This document shows, piece by piece, positions 19,865 to 30,413 of a DNA stretch of 64,000 bases. The notes under the pieces were generated by a model. It was not told the origin of the DNA and did not search any database. It worked only from the letters and a program-made list of their open reading frames with translations. Every line of letters begins with the position of its first letter. The stretch's first letter is position 1. Origin of the DNA: Woeseiaceae bacterium (lineage in GTDB: Bacteria; Pseudomonadota; Gammaproteobacteria; Steroidobacterales; Woeseiaceae); NCBI GenBank assembly GCA_021773075.1, contig JAJFKT010000033.1, positions 99,162 through 163,161 on the forward strand, written 5' to 3'. The position numbers and the translations under genes were made by a program.

Positions 19865-21315
19865 GGGTTTGGTCCTGAGAAGTCGAGAAAGAACGGCATC
19901 ACGAAACTGCGCTTCAGGCACTCGACATCGAGGTTGGCCAGGTCCGCAGTATCGATAAAATCAGCAACAATGCGAGCGGTACAGCCGACGCTAATCTGGC
20001 CATGACCCTGACCCTCTCCGGTCAAATGCCGTGCATTATTGAGATCAACGGCGGCCATATCGGCGTACCGCGGCGGCGTAATTGGGTCGCTGTCACCGGA
20101 TAGCAATAACACCGGGATGTCGGTCGCGAGCGGCGCTTTAAACGCATCATCAATAGGACCGGCGGGCCAAACCGAACAGATCGCCCGCAGCGCATCAAGC
20201 TGGAACGTGCCCATGTAACTCGCCTCAAGCTGCTCGTAGTCAATGCGCGTTTCGTCGTAAAACGGCACGTCCTCGGTGCACATCACGGCGTTATGCATGC
20301 CGAGCGACAGGGCGTCTGTCATTGCGATCATCGTCATCATGTACTGCGAGCCGAGCGGTACGAAGTTGCCCCCACCGGCCTCGTGAATAAGCAGCGGTAT
20401 AAGTGCGACGGAGTTCGGGTGATAGGCCAATAAACGAACGGCTCCGGCGAGCTCACCCGCTCCGAAATTGACGGCTTCGGGCCGGCCAGTACTGGGATGT
20501 GGAATCTCGATTGAGACTGGCGCCTCGCGAAGCGCAGCCACAATGCGGCTGAAGTCATCGGCAACAGAGGGGAAGCGCTCGTTACAGAACTCATCTTCCT
20601 CGCAGCGAGCGAGAATCTTGTCCACAGCCTTCTGGCTCTCGGTCGCAATCTCCGGGCCAAGCGAAATCGGCGGCGGCACGACACCGTCGATCGTTAGCGT
20701 GCGCGTTGCGTCAGGGTAGCGGCGAGCGAAATGCTGTGCGACACGGCTGCCGTAGGAAATGCCGTATAAATTAATCGAGGGATAACCCAGCGCCAACCGA
20801 ACAGCCTCGATGTCGGTCACGGCAACGCTCGTTGTGAAAAACCGTGGGTCGTGCGGCAACTGCAGAAGACACAGCTGCGTATACTCGATCGTCAGCTCCA
20901 TCGAATACTCGCCGTCGACCATGTCGTCGTCGAACTCGCAATCCATCGTCGCCGACTCGCCCGTGCCTCGCTGGTCGATCAGCAAAATATCGCGGTTTCG
21001 TCGCACCTCTTCAAAGGCCCCGGAATAGGCCGTGTAGAACTGAACGCTGCCCTGCCCAGGACCACCGGCAACAGGAACAAGCGGGTCGGTTTCCGGCGTT
21101 AGGTTGAGCGCGGGTACGACCGCAACCCGAAGCTCGATCTCGCCGTCAACCTCCCCCGACGGGTCGAGCGGCCGCAGCATGGTGCCGCAGCGGGCCTTCA
21201 TGCTGGGCATGCCGGGACCGGCGCTAATGCGACACTCCTCGAGCTCAAGCGTTTGTGCGTGTGTGGAGGCGCTGCCCGCCAGGGCGAGCAATGCGATCAG
21301 TGGGGCTCGAAACAT
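19861..21315 (-). CDS. Secreted alpha/beta hydrolase, tripeptidyl-aminopeptidase-like (S33 type)
   Basis: A 484-residue protein with a cleavable signal peptide (about residues 1-20, ending STHA). The serine nucleophile is in LYGISYGSRVAQHF, the acid in LLSGDSDPITPPRYA and the His in GEGQGHGQ near the C-terminus, the order of S33 and TAP-like peptidases, which release N-terminal tripeptides or proline. Several cysteines are spaced as in exported members. It is the first gene of a three-gene overlapping unit with an ABC exporter. A periplasmic peptidase role fits the general peptidase load of the region. Confidence 0.87.
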   Translation of the reverse strand: MFRAPLIALLALAGSASTHAQTLELEECRISAGPGMPSMKARCGTMLRPLDPSGEVDGEIELRVAVVPALNLTPETDPLVPVAGGPGQGSVQFYTAYSGAFEEVRRNRDILLIDQRGTGESATMDCEFDDDMVDGEYSMELTIEYTQLCLLQLPHDPRFFTTSVAVTDIEAVRLALGYPSINLYGISYGSRVAQHFARRYPDATRTLTIDGVVPPPISLGPEIATESQKAVDKILARCEEDEFCNERFPSVADDFSRIVAALREAPVSIEIPHPSTGRPEAVNFGAGELAGAVRLLAYHPNSVALIPLLIHEAGGGNFVPLGSQYMMTMIAMTDALSLGMHNAVMCTEDVPFYDETRIDYEQLEASYMGTFQLDALRAICSVWPAGPIDDAFKAPLATDIPVLLLSGDSDPITPPRYADMAAVDLNNARHLTGEGQGHGQISVGCTARIVADFIDTADLANLDVECLKRSFVMPFFLDFSGPNP

Positions 21316-21407
21316 GGTTAAGCCTGTGCGCGAAACGACTCGCTATCTTGGACAACAGGCTGCAAATAGTAAAGAATGCGCGACCCTGACTGATCAAAAA
21401 GTGATCA

Positions 21408-23261
21408 ATGACCGAGCCCTACGACGTAATTGTGATCGGCGGTGGACACGCCGGTACGGAAGCCGCCCTGGCAGCCGCACGGGCGGGCGTGAATACGCTA
21501 TTGATTACGCAAAACATCGCGACCCTGGGACAAATGAGTTGCAATCCGGCGATTGGCGGTATCGGTAAGGGTCACCTGACGAAGGAAATTGATGCACTTG
21601 GCGGCGCCATGGCGCAGGCGATTGATCGGGCAGGTATCCAGTTTCGGACGTTGAACGCGAGCAAGGGCCCAGCGGTTCGTGCCACGCGAGCGCAGGCTGA
21701 CCGGCAACTGTATCGGCACGCTATACGGACGGTGATTGAGAATCAGCCAAACTTGTCCGTGTTTCAGCAGTCAGTCGAAGACCTCATCATCGATGGTGAC
21801 AAGGTGGCGGGTGTCGTTACAGGTGAAGAGCTGAGGTTCTTTGCAAAGACGGTGATCCTGACGGTCGGCACATTCCTTGCGGGACGCATCTTAATCGGCA
21901 AGACCGAAGAAGCCGGCGGCCGGGTGGGCGATGCGCCGTCAAACAAGCTGGCGGCACGCCTGCGTGAAATGCCATTTAGTGTTGCGCGCCTGAAAACGGG
22001 CACACCACCGCGCCTTGATGGCAAAACCCTGAATTACGACCTGATGCAGGAACAGCCCGGCGATGAACCGATGCCGGTGTTTTCGTTTCTCGGCACACGC
22101 CTCGATCATCCCCAGCAAATTTCCTGCCACATCACTAAAACGACGGAACAAACACACGACATCATACGTGCCGCGTTGCATGAGTCGCCGATGTACAGCG
22201 GCATGATCGAAGGCGTCGGCCCGCGCTACTGCCCGTCCGTCGAGGACAAGGTCGTGCGATTTGCAGACAAGGACTCACATCAGATTTTCGTCGAGCCCGA
22301 GGGCCTGACGACGAATGAGGTGTATCCGAACGGCATTTCAACGAGCCTGCCCTACGAAACACAGCTTGAGTTCGTACGCTCGATAATCGGCTTCGAGAAC
22401 GCGCACATTATGCAGCCCGGTTACGCGATCGAGTACGACTACTTTGACCCGCGCGATCTAAATCCGACGCTCGAAACAAAGCACGTTTCGGGTTTGTACT
22501 TCGCCGGGCAAATTAACGGTACAACCGGCTACGAAGAAGCGGGTGCGCAGGGCCTGCTTGCGGGCATCAACGCGGCGCTACAGGCGCAAGGCAAAGGGGG
22601 CTGGTTTCCGGAGCGTCACGAGGCCTACATTGGTGTCTTGGTTGACGACCTGATCACGCGTGGTGTTAGTGAGCCGTATCGGATGTTCACGAGTCGTGCG
22701 GAATATCGACTGACATTACGCGAAGACAATGCGGATTTACGGCTGACACCGAAGGGTCGTGATCTCGGGCTGGTTAATGATGAGCGGTGGGCCACCTTTA
22801 ACGCGAAGCACGAGTCGGTCCAAAAAGAACAGCAGCGGCTGAATGACATCTTCGTCAAAGAAAAAAATGCGACAGCCGCAGCACTACTGAAGCGCCCGGA
22901 ATTCACTTACAGAGACGTTGTTGCCCTGCCTGCTGTCGGCACGAACGAAGCCGTTGATCTGTCCAGTGATGAACAACGCGAGCAAGTGGCTCTACAGCTT
23001 GAGGTGCGGGCGAAATACTCGGGCTACATTGAGCGCCAGCAACGCGAAATCGAAAAGCAGGCAAAGCAGGAGTCGTTGCGGCTGCCGGAAGACATTAACT
23101 ATGAAGTGGTCGCCGGCCTTTCAAACGAGGCACGGCAAAGGCTCGTCGCGGCGCGCCCGACGACGCTTGGCCAGGCGTCTCGCCTCGAGGGCATGACGCC
23201 GTCGGCGGTGTCACTCATCCTGATACACATCAAGAAACGGCAGCTGAAGAAAAGCGCCTGA
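21408..23261 (+). CDS. mnmG: tRNA uridine-5-carboxymethylaminomethyl(34) synthesis enzyme MnmG
   Basis: The FAD enzyme that works with MnmE on wobble uridine. At 617 residues it begins with the dinucleotide-binding motif [21 protein letters not shown], contains the family signatures [15 protein letters not shown] and [17 protein letters not shown], and ends with the helical MnmE-binding region. In many gammaproteobacteria rsmG follows immediately. Here rsmG is 12 kb away and a peptide-transport operon follows instead. Confidence 0.98.
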   Translation: MTEPYDVIVIGGGHAGTEAALAAARAGVNTLLITQNIATLGQMSCNPAIGGIGKGHLTKEIDALGGAMAQAIDRAGIQFRTLNASKGPAVRATRAQADRQLYRHAIRTVIENQPNLSVFQQSVEDLIIDGDKVAGVVTGEELRFFAKTVILTVGTFLAGRILIGKTEEAGGRVGDAPSNKLAARLREMPFSVARLKTGTPPRLDGKTLNYDLMQEQPGDEPMPVFSFLGTRLDHPQQISCHITKTTEQTHDIIRAALHESPMYSGMIEGVGPRYCPSVEDKVVRFADKDSHQIFVEPEGLTTNEVYPNGISTSLPYETQLEFVRSIIGFENAHIMQPGYAIEYDYFDPRDLNPTLETKHVSGLYFAGQINGTTGYEEAGAQGLLAGINAALQAQGKGGWFPERHEAYIGVLVDDLITRGVSEPYRMFTSRAEYRLTLREDNADLRLTPKGRDLGLVNDERWATFNAKHESVQKEQQRLNDIFVKEKNATAAALLKRPEFTYRDVVALPAVGTNEAVDLSSDEQREQVALQLEVRAKYSGYIERQQREIEKQAKQESLRLPEDINYEVVAGLSNEARQRLVAARPTTLGQASRLEGMTPSAVSLILIHIKKRQLKKSA

Positions 23262-23312
23262 CTTGTGAAGCAGTTGGGAAAAACCAGCGGCCGTTCAGGT
23301 ATGCTTTGTCGC

Positions 23313-24872
23313 ATGAAATCAATACGGCTTTTTGCGCTTTTCCTGATCATTCTCACGCTCGCCGGATGCGGCGGTTCAGACGAATCCGTCGACACGTCTT
23401 CAGTACTCAATCGGGGCCTCGGCACCGAGCCGGAGTCGCTGGATGCACACAAAGCCAGAAGCCTGCAAGCAGCTGATGTCCTGCGCGACCTTGGCGAGGG
23501 GCTGGTCATGTTCACAGCAACCGGTGAGCTGGCCCCGGGCGCTGCAGAGTCATGGGATGTTTCTGACGATTCGTTAACCTACACGTTTCATCTTCGGACC
23601 GAGGCGAAATGGTCCAACGGCGACCCGGTAACGGCCGATCATTTCGTGTTCGCATTCGAGCGCCTCATTGACCCGGCGACGGCGGCGTTTTACGCTGCGT
23701 TTCTCATCGACGTTACCGCGCTGACGGCGCCGGATGAGCACACGCTAAAGATCATCCTGCGACAGCCAACGCCTTACCTCCTAAGCCTGCTCGCACATCC
23801 AGCGACGTTCCCGATGCACCCGGGCTCCCTCGCCGAGCACGGCGACAACTTCGCAAGGCCTGGAAATCTGGTATCGAACGGTGCGTATATTTTGACCGGC
23901 TGGGTACCAGGCTCTGTCATTAGTATTCGGCGAAACGAGCATTACTGGAATAATGCCAACACTGCGATCGACGAAGTTCGCCACCACGTCACGAGTCAGG
24001 ATAATGCGGAATACGCGCGCTATCGAGCGGGCGAGCTAGATACTACGACCTCGGTGCCGGCGGAAAACTTCGCGCAAATCCGCGCGGACAACGGCGATAA
24101 CCTTCATATCACGCCACAACAAAACGTCTACTACTACGGCTACAATTTGTCGAAGCCGCCCTTCAAAGACAGCCCGGAACTACGGCAGGCATTGTCAATG
24201 GCGATTGATCGCGAACTGCTTGTGGAGAAGGTCATAGGTCGCGGCGAAACCGCAGCGTACAGCTGGGTGCCGCCGGGGGTGAACAATTACGAGCCGACCG
24301 TGCTTAGCTACGCGTCGCTCACTCAGGAAGAGCGTAATCAAATTGCGAGGGGTCTTTACAAGACCGCGGGCTATAGCGAAAAGAATCCGCTGCAACTTGA
24401 GCTGCGCTATAACACCAACGACACACACCGGAAAATGGCGGTCGCCATACAGGCGATGTGGAAAGAGGTGCTTGGTTTTGAAGTCAGGCTAATTAACGAA
24501 GAGTTTCAGGTGCTGCTGTCGAATATTCGTGCCAGGGAGATTACACAGGTTTTTCGTTCGAGCTGGATTGGCGACTACAACGACGCACACACCTTTCTTA
24601 GTATTCTGCAGTCCGACAATGCGGCAAACGTGCCGGGCTATGCAAGTGATGAGTATGATGAGCTAATGCAGCGCGCGGCAGAACAGGTGGACCCGGATCG
24701 GCGGCGTCTTTACATGGAAGAGGCGGAGCGCGTCATGCTGGCGGATCACCCGGTTATTCCGATCTATTTTTACGTTAGCAAGCATCTGGTCAGCCCTCGC
24801 GTCGCAGGCTGGGGCGACAACGTTCTCGATTATCATTACTCTCAGCACCTGAGCCTCAAAGCGGTCGAGTAG
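23313..24872 (+). CDS. Peptide ABC transporter substrate-binding lipoprotein (OppA-like)
   Basis: A 519-residue SBP_bac_5 family protein. The chosen ATG gives MKSIRLFALFLIILTLAGC, a textbook lipoprotein signal with lipobox Cys at residue 19; a GTG at 23265 would put 16 extra residues before it. Family features include LGTEPESLDAHKA near the mature N-terminus, EAKWSNGDPVTADHFVFAFERLIDP, and a C-terminal IPIYFYVSKHLVSP. It captures oligopeptides in the periplasm for the permease and ATPase genes that follow within 20 bases, and would feed on products of the exported peptidases encoded nearby. Confidence 0.93.
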   Translation: MKSIRLFALFLIILTLAGCGGSDESVDTSSVLNRGLGTEPESLDAHKARSLQAADVLRDLGEGLVMFTATGELAPGAAESWDVSDDSLTYTFHLRTEAKWSNGDPVTADHFVFAFERLIDPATAAFYAAFLIDVTALTAPDEHTLKIILRQPTPYLLSLLAHPATFPMHPGSLAEHGDNFARPGNLVSNGAYILTGWVPGSVISIRRNEHYWNNANTAIDEVRHHVTSQDNAEYARYRAGELDTTTSVPAENFAQIRADNGDNLHITPQQNVYYYGYNLSKPPFKDSPELRQALSMAIDRELLVEKVIGRGETAAYSWVPPGVNNYEPTVLSYASLTQEERNQIARGLYKTAGYSEKNPLQLELRYNTNDTHRKMAVAIQAMWKEVLGFEVRLINEEFQVLLSNIRAREITQVFRSSWIGDYNDAHTFLSILQSDNAANVPGYASDEYDELMQRAAEQVDPDRRRLYMEEAERVMLADHPVIPIYFYVSKHLVSPRVAGWGDNVLDYHYSQHLSLKAVE

Positions 24873-24890
24873 CCGCGCTGGAACAAACAC

Positions 24891-25814
24891 TTGTTGCGAT
24901 ACACATTGCTCCGATTGCTGGGGGCGATTCCGACTTTGTTGTTGGTCATTGTTCTCGCCTTCCTGATGGTGCATGCAGCACCAGGTGGTCCGTTTGACGC
25001 TGAGCACGTGCTGCCGCCGGAAATCGCCAAGAATATCGAGGCCGCTTATCACCTCGATGAGCCGCTGGGGCAGCAGTTGTTTCGTTATATCTCCGGCCTG
25101 CTGAAAGGAGACCTAGGCCCGTCCTACGTCTACCGTGGATACACCGTTGCTGAACGCATGGCTGGCACGATTCCGGTCTCTTTGCAGCTGGGAGCTCTGG
25201 CAATTGGACTGGCAGTCGTCGTCGGTGTTAGCGCAGGTATTTTCGCCGCGTTACGGCATGGGTCGCTGTTGGATCGGATCGTCATGTCAATTGCGATGAC
25301 CGGCATTTCGATTCCGGTCTTCGTCGTTGGCCCGGTGCTGATGCTGCTATTCGCAGTGAAGCTCGGTTGGTTGCCGGCGGGCTGGAGCGGGTCGGCGGGT
25401 GCCGCCAAATACGTGCTGCCCGTCATTACGCTGGCGTTGCCGCAAATTGCCTATATGGCCCGACTCACACGCGCCAGCATGATCGATGTGCTCAGCCGTG
25501 ACTTCATCCGGACCGCGAAAGCACAGGGCCTCGGCACGAAAGCGATTATTCGAGTACACGCTCTACGGCCAGCGATGTTGCCGGTGCTGTCCTACATGGG
25601 GCCAGCTATAGCCGCGATTCTGACGGGCTCGGTTGTGGTTGAAGAGGTGTTCGGTATCCCCGGGCTGGGAACAGAGTTTGTTCGCGCAGCACTAAATCGC
25701 GACTACACGTTGGTCCTTGGCATCGTCATCTTTTATGCAGCGCTGATTATCGCCTTTAACCTGGTCGTTGATATTTTGTACGGCGCTCTCGATCCGCGGG
25801 TCAGGCAGCGATGA
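24891..25814 (+). CDS. Peptide ABC transporter permease, OppB type
   Basis: A 307-residue inner-membrane permease starting at a TTG (LRYTLLRLLGAIPTLL). It has the N-terminal helix plus the LGPSY external segment typical of OppB/DppB, six predicted helices, and the EAA-like loop KAQGLGTKAIIRVHALRPAMLPV that docks the ATPase. It ends in DPRVRQR and overlaps the next permease gene by four bases, so the two subunits are translationally coupled. Confidence 0.94.
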   Translation: MLRYTLLRLLGAIPTLLLVIVLAFLMVHAAPGGPFDAEHVLPPEIAKNIEAAYHLDEPLGQQLFRYISGLLKGDLGPSYVYRGYTVAERMAGTIPVSLQLGALAIGLAVVVGVSAGIFAALRHGSLLDRIVMSIAMTGISIPVFVVGPVLMLLFAVKLGWLPAGWSGSAGAAKYVLPVITLALPQIAYMARLTRASMIDVLSRDFIRTAKAQGLGTKAIIRVHALRPAMLPVLSYMGPAIAAILTGSVVVEEVFGIPGLGTEFVRAALNRDYTLVLGIVIFYAALIIAFNLVVDILYGALDPRVRQR

Positions 25815-26608
25815 AGAGGAGCGCCGCAATACTCTTATCCATACTGGTGCTCGCCGTCGTCGGCCCATGGCTTAGTCCGAACGACTATATGAGTATCAAC
25901 CTCAGTGTGCCGCCGCAGTCGCCGCGGCTAGCGGGGATGCAGCTATTTGGTACCGACGATCTCGGTCGAGACCTGTTTGTTCGCACCATGCTGGGTATTC
26001 GGGTGACCCTGTTGGTCGCCGTTGTTGCAAGTATGGTGAGCCTTGTTATCGGTGTAACTTACGGCGCCGTAGCGGGCTATGTTGGCGGCCGCGTCGACGC
26101 GCTGATGATGCGCTTCGTCGATACGCTGTATGCATTGCCGTTTATCTTTTTGGTTATCCTGCTAATGGTCGCGTTCGAGCGGAACTTCCTGTTGATTTTC
26201 GTCGCTATCGGCGCAATTAACTGGCTCGACATGGCGCGCATCGTCCGCGGTCAGACCTTGAGTTTGCGCGAGCGAGAGTTTGTCGATGCGGCGCGATTGA
26301 CCGGCGTGAGTACGCCCAGAATTATTTTTGGGCACATTGCCCCGAACATGATCGGAATCGTCGTTGTCTATCTAACGCTGACCATTCCTCAGGCAATTCT
26401 GGTGGAGTCGTTCCTGAGCTTTCTGGGTCTGGGCATTCAGGAGCCACAAACGTCTCTGGGCTCCCTGGTGAATGCGGGCGTTAATCACATGGAGGGCGCG
26501 GCGTGGATGTTGCTCATACCAGCGACGATACTGGCGGTCATTCTGTTGAGCTTCAATTTTCTCGGTGATGCTCTGCGCGACTTTTTTGACGCAAGGCAGG
26601 ATGGGTGA
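25811..26608 (+). CDS. Peptide ABC transporter permease, OppC type
   Basis: A 265-residue partner permease. After one N-terminal helix comes FGTDDLGRDLFVRTMLGIRVTL, the diagnostic OppC/DppC segment, and the ATPase-docking loop DAARLTGVSTPRIIFGHIAPNM. The C-terminal GDALRDFFDARQDG is also typical. It overlaps both neighbours by four bases, between oppB-type and the fused ATPase gene. Confidence 0.94.
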   Translation: MKRSAAILLSILVLAVVGPWLSPNDYMSINLSVPPQSPRLAGMQLFGTDDLGRDLFVRTMLGIRVTLLVAVVASMVSLVIGVTYGAVAGYVGGRVDALMMRFVDTLYALPFIFLVILLMVAFERNFLLIFVAIGAINWLDMARIVRGQTLSLREREFVDAARLTGVSTPRIIFGHIAPNMIGIVVVYLTLTIPQAILVESFLSFLGLGIQEPQTSLGSLVNAGVNHMEGAAWMLLIPATILAVILLSFNFLGDALRDFFDARQDG

Positions 26609-28350
26609 GCCTGCTTGAGGTTAAAGGGCTAACGGTTCGCTACGATGACGAAGCGGTCGTCAACGACGTGAGCTTTGACGTGACTGCTGGCGAATCCGTT
26701 GGCGTTGTCGGTGAGTCGGGCTCGGGCAAGTCGCAGACGGCGATGGCATTACTCGGGTTGCTGCCAAAGGGAGCGAGGGTAACGGGCAGCATTCGCTTTG
26801 ACGGCGAGGAGCTTGTAAACAGCAAATCGCTCGACAGCGTCCGTGCGCAACGCATAGGTTTCGTTTTTCAGGATCCGATGCAGGCCCTGAATCCATATTT
26901 GCGCGTCGGCCGGCAGCTGCGCGAGATTCTTGTGCAGCATGGCATTGCATCGGGTGCCAATGCGGATGCCCTCGTCTTAACAATGCTGAAGCGGGTTCGA
27001 CTGCCCGATGCCGAACGGCAAATGCGAGCCTTTCCGCATGAGCTCTCGGGCGGAATGCGCCAGCGAGTCATGATCGCATCGGCACTTATTTGCGAACCAG
27101 ACCTGTTGATTGCCGATGAGCCCACCACCGCGCTGGACGTTACGGTTCAGGCGCAAATTCTGGATTTGCTGGAAGAGCTCCGCGATGACACAGCGCTGCT
27201 CCTCATAACGCATGACCTCGGCATCGTCGCCGGCCGCTGCGAGCGGCTATTGGTTTTCGATGCCGGAAGGCTGGTTGAGTCGGGCGCAACGGCATCGATA
27301 TTTGCGTCGCCGGAAAACGAGCACACTCGTAAGATGCTGGCGGCGGCACCGCGAATCGACAGAGGAGAATCTCAACAGCCAGTAACGGGCAGAACGATAT
27401 TAGCCGTCGAAAGTGCATCGGTGACTTACCGCAACACACGCAACGAACGGCTCAACGCAGTCGTGGATGTCAGCCTGTCATTGTGCGAGGGAGAAACGCT
27501 GGCCATTGTCGGTGAATCTGGTTCAGGCAAGACAAGCCTGATACGAGCCTTGCTGGGGTTGATTCCGCAACGCGAAGGGCGGGTTGTTTATGCCGGCAAG
27601 CCGCTCGAAGGACCGGTGCAGTTCCGGGCGGCGCAACAGCGGCGCGATTTGCAGCTTGTTTTTCAAGACCCGATCGGCGCGCTGAATCCGCAAATGCGAG
27701 TGCGAACAATCGTCGCCGAACCATTGCTGGTTCATGAGCCGGGCCTTTCTTCAGAGGCCCGTAGTGCACAGGTTGTCGCGATACTCGACAAGGTCGGTCT
27801 TGACGAGAGCTTCCTGCGGCGGTTTCCGCATCAGCTTTCGGGTGGACAAGCGCAAAGAGTTGCGATCGCACGGGCGTTGATTCTTGAGCCAAAAATACTG
27901 ATCTGCGATGAAGCCGTTGCCGCGCTGGATGGCTCGGTACGAGAGCAAGTGCTGAGTTTATTGAAAGAGGCGCAGCGAGAATCAGGCCTCTCGCTGATAT
28001 TTATTTCACACGACCTCGGTGTCGTACGTTCAATCGGTCATCGCGTCGCCGTTATGTATTTAGGGCGGCTCGTCGAGGTCGCGGCGAGCCACGCTTTGTT
28101 CTCGACCCCGAAGCACCCGTATACAAAAGCGCTGCTCGCTGCATCGCCGGTTCCGGATCCGTGCGCCACTCTCGCAACAGCGCCGTTAACGGGTGAAATT
28201 CCGTCGCTGGTATCGCCACCACAAGGCTGCGTCTTTCATCCACGCTGTGCTATTGCCGAAGAGGCCTGTAAAACTGCACGGCCTGAATTGCGCGAGGTGG
28301 GCGGATCTCGGGTGGCGTGTCGACTTGCGGAGGCTAGAACGCGCCCATAG
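26605..28350 (+). CDS. Peptide ABC transporter ATPase, OppD-OppF fusion
   Basis: A 581-residue protein holding both ATPases of the importer in one chain, starting at a GTG that overlaps the permease stop. The first domain has Walker A GESGSGKSQ, signature LSGGMRQRV and Walker B LIADEPTTALD. The second, from about residue 270, has GESGSGKTS, LSGGQAQRV and LICDEAVAALD. The second Walker B reads DEAVA rather than DEPTS, a tolerated change. The C-terminal SPPQGCVFHPRCAIAEEAC is the cysteine-rich iron-sulfur type tail of OppD/OppF. Its 3' end overlaps the convergent YdgA-like gene by 17 bases. Confidence 0.93.
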   Translation: MSLLEVKGLTVRYDDEAVVNDVSFDVTAGESVGVVGESGSGKSQTAMALLGLLPKGARVTGSIRFDGEELVNSKSLDSVRAQRIGFVFQDPMQALNPYLRVGRQLREILVQHGIASGANADALVLTMLKRVRLPDAERQMRAFPHELSGGMRQRVMIASALICEPDLLIADEPTTALDVTVQAQILDLLEELRDDTALLLITHDLGIVAGRCERLLVFDAGRLVESGATASIFASPENEHTRKMLAAAPRIDRGESQQPVTGRTILAVESASVTYRNTRNERLNAVVDVSLSLCEGETLAIVGESGSGKTSLIRALLGLIPQREGRVVYAGKPLEGPVQFRAAQQRRDLQLVFQDPIGALNPQMRVRTIVAEPLLVHEPGLSSEARSAQVVAILDKVGLDESFLRRFPHQLSGGQAQRVAIARALILEPKILICDEAVAALDGSVREQVLSLLKEAQRESGLSLIFISHDLGVVRSIGHRVAVMYLGRLVEVAASHALFSTPKHPYTKALLAASPVPDPCATLATAPLTGEIPSLVSPPQGCVFHPRCAIAEEACKTARPELREVGGSRVACRLAEARTRP

Positions 28351-29635
28351 GAATAGGAATCGGTGCGCCGTTAACCGTCAGCAAGCCCTTCTTGAAGTCT
28401 GCGTCCATGATGTAGAAGTCACCCTCTTTCTTCAGGTATCCCAAGCCGACCAAGGCGCCAGCCTGCGGGTTCATACTCGTAGCGAGTTGAACCAGCGCCT
28501 CCGGAACCTTTAGATCAAGCGAGGCGACCGCGTCCAGCAATAGCGATGTCCACTCGAACGATGCGGCGTCAGAGGCGGGAAACTCGAACGACATCTTTGT
28601 CTCAACGGTTCCCATCGGCAGGCCAATGTCGAGTTGATCAACCTGCATCCCGAAGCCGCTGGCAAACAGCGCCTTGAGCTCTTGTTCTGCGCCCAGCAAA
28701 ATCTGGGTCGGGTCCTGGGAGCCGCCGAGCCCATCAAGCTGCTCGGTTACGGCGCCGAGGGCGACCGCATCCATGTCGTTGACGCTCATGTCCATGATGA
28801 CCGATACATCGCCGAAGGCCGGGATCGTTGTAGCGCTCAGCTCGACGCGCCCACTGCTCGCCACGAGTCCGTCATCAACCGACGACGAGGCGTTCATGTT
28901 CATGCCCTGCATGCTGCCGGCATTGATGCCGGCTGTCGTGATGGACATTTCGCCCATGGTCATTTCAACATTGCCGACGTGAAACCCGTACGGGGTCTTT
29001 GTCTGCTCGCCAGCAAATGTCAGACCGTCGATGCTAACGATTTGCTGTGAACTAGCGAAGGTCAACGCGCCAATATTGCCGTCGAAACCGACGTCGCCAC
29101 TGCTTGCGCTGGACTTTAGTTTGATCGCGGTGTTCTGCCAGGTCACCTCGCCATCTTCAACCGTCCGAGCCCCAGCCTCCACGATGTAATGCGAATCCAG
29201 TTCGCCGCTGAGGCCAACCTTGCTAAAAATGGTGCCGGGCAGGTCAATCGTTTCGCCGTTACCCAGGTCAACGGCCAGCGTCGAAACGGCGCTGGCAAGG
29301 CCGGGCGCCAGAGAGCCTTCTTCGCGACTCATGGATGACACTGGAATGATGCCATGGTCCATATGTGTGTTTATCAGTAGCGCGGGCAGATCACCTGCGT
29401 CGGTGCCCATGGCGGCGCGCAACTGCCCCTCGCCCAGCTCGATCCTGTGCTGGCCCTCGGAAGAAAACCAGCCGCGGTCAAAGCCGTCAGAAGTGACAAG
29501 CAGTTCGCCGCTTTCCTGTGCCGCCCAATTCAGGTTCTCGCCGACGCTATTTTCGGCCAGCTTGCCGACGATGCCCGGCGACACAATAATGATAAGAACT
29601 GCGAATAATATGAGAGCAAGGACGCTTTTTTTCAC
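28334..29635 (-). CDS. DUF945 family protein (YdgA-like)
   Basis: A 433-residue protein with an N-terminal membrane anchor (residues 5-25) and the first DUF945 segment WAAQESGELLVTSDGFDRGWFSSEG, where the x-x-x-F-x-R-G-W-F-x-S pattern is diagnostic. The rest is a repetitive beta-rich domain with many GDL/GEL-type strands and a final VNGAPIPIPM, also characteristic. The family is periplasmic and of unclear role. It is single, convergent with the peptide ATPase gene, and divergent from the cytochrome gene. Confidence 0.88.
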   Translation of the reverse strand: MKKSVLALILFAVLIIIVSPGIVGKLAENSVGENLNWAAQESGELLVTSDGFDRGWFSSEGQHRIELGEGQLRAAMGTDAGDLPALLINTHMDHGIIPVSSMSREEGSLAPGLASAVSTLAVDLGNGETIDLPGTIFSKVGLSGELDSHYIVEAGARTVEDGEVTWQNTAIKLKSSASSGDVGFDGNIGALTFASSQQIVSIDGLTFAGEQTKTPYGFHVGNVEMTMGEMSITTAGINAGSMQGMNMNASSSVDDGLVASSGRVELSATTIPAFGDVSVIMDMSVNDMDAVALGAVTEQLDGLGGSQDPTQILLGAEQELKALFASGFGMQVDQLDIGLPMGTVETKMSFEFPASDAASFEWTSLLLDAVASLDLKVPEALVQLATSMNPQAGALVGLGYLKKEGDFYIMDADFKKGLLTVNGAPIPIPMGAF

Positions 29636-29795
29636 CGAATTTCACCCGTTCATTTGTCAGATTTGAAGGATGCTAGCACGGCGGAGGAAAGATACTGTGC
29701 GCTACAGCTAGAATTCCGGGCAGACTGGCACTAACATAGCGGCCTCACGCAAGGTCCGGCAGAATGTCTGGGCCAAGAAACCACCGAAATATCAA

Positions 29796-30410
29796 ATGAT
29801 TAAGCACACACGATTTGCAACTCTCGCCTCAGCACTATTTGTCACAATCATTTTGTTCGCGCATTGTGCGCTCGCCGAAGGCGATGCGGAGGCCGGCAAG
29901 GAGCTCGCCTACACCTGTCTGGGTTGTCACGGCATAGAAGGCTATCGCAATGCCTACCCGTCGTACCGAGTGCCGAAGCTTGGTGGCCAGAAAGCGGCGT
30001 ATATTACGATTGCCCTCAAGGGCTATCGAGACAACACGCGCGAGCATCCGACGATGGTCGGTCAGGCGTCGAGCCTTTCGGACAGGGAAATCGATGATGT
30101 TGCTGCGTATCTCGCGAGTATCGGTGGCGAAACAGTCGCCGCGGGTGGCTCAGAAATCGCGTCTTTTGATAAGGCGCAGGCGTGTACGGCCTGCCATGGT
30201 AAAAATGGTGTCAGTGTCAACGCGATGTGGCCGACCCTCGCGGGTCAGCACGAGGATTACCTGCTGCAGGCGCTGCAGAGTTATCGCGAAGGCACGCGCA
30301 CCGATCCGGTAATGAGCGCCCAGGCGTCTTTGATTGCGGACGGTGACGTGGCCGTCCTTGCCAAGTATTTTGCGAGCCTCGAAGGTCTTGAAACGACCGA
30401 GCCGGAGTAG
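29796..30410 (+). CDS. Cytochrome c4-type dihaem protein
   Basis: A 204-residue periplasmic electron carrier with a signal peptide ending around residue 27 (HCALA) and two haem-binding sites, CLGCH and CTACH, one in each half of an internally duplicated chain. Each half keeps the downstream Met axial-ligand region (PTMVGQASSLSDREIDDVAAYLAS and PVMSAQASLIADGDVAVLAKYFAS). Cytochromes c4 usually pass electrons from the bc1 complex to terminal oxidases. It lies three bases ahead of the metallo-hydrolase gene. Confidence 0.93.
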   Translation: MIKHTRFATLASALFVTIILFAHCALAEGDAEAGKELAYTCLGCHGIEGYRNAYPSYRVPKLGGQKAAYITIALKGYRDNTREHPTMVGQASSLSDREIDDVAAYLASIGGETVAAGGSEIASFDKAQACTACHGKNGVSVNAMWPTLAGQHEDYLLQALQSYREGTRTDPVMSAQASLIADGDVAVLAKYFASLEGLETTEPE

Positions 30411-30413
30411 CCC

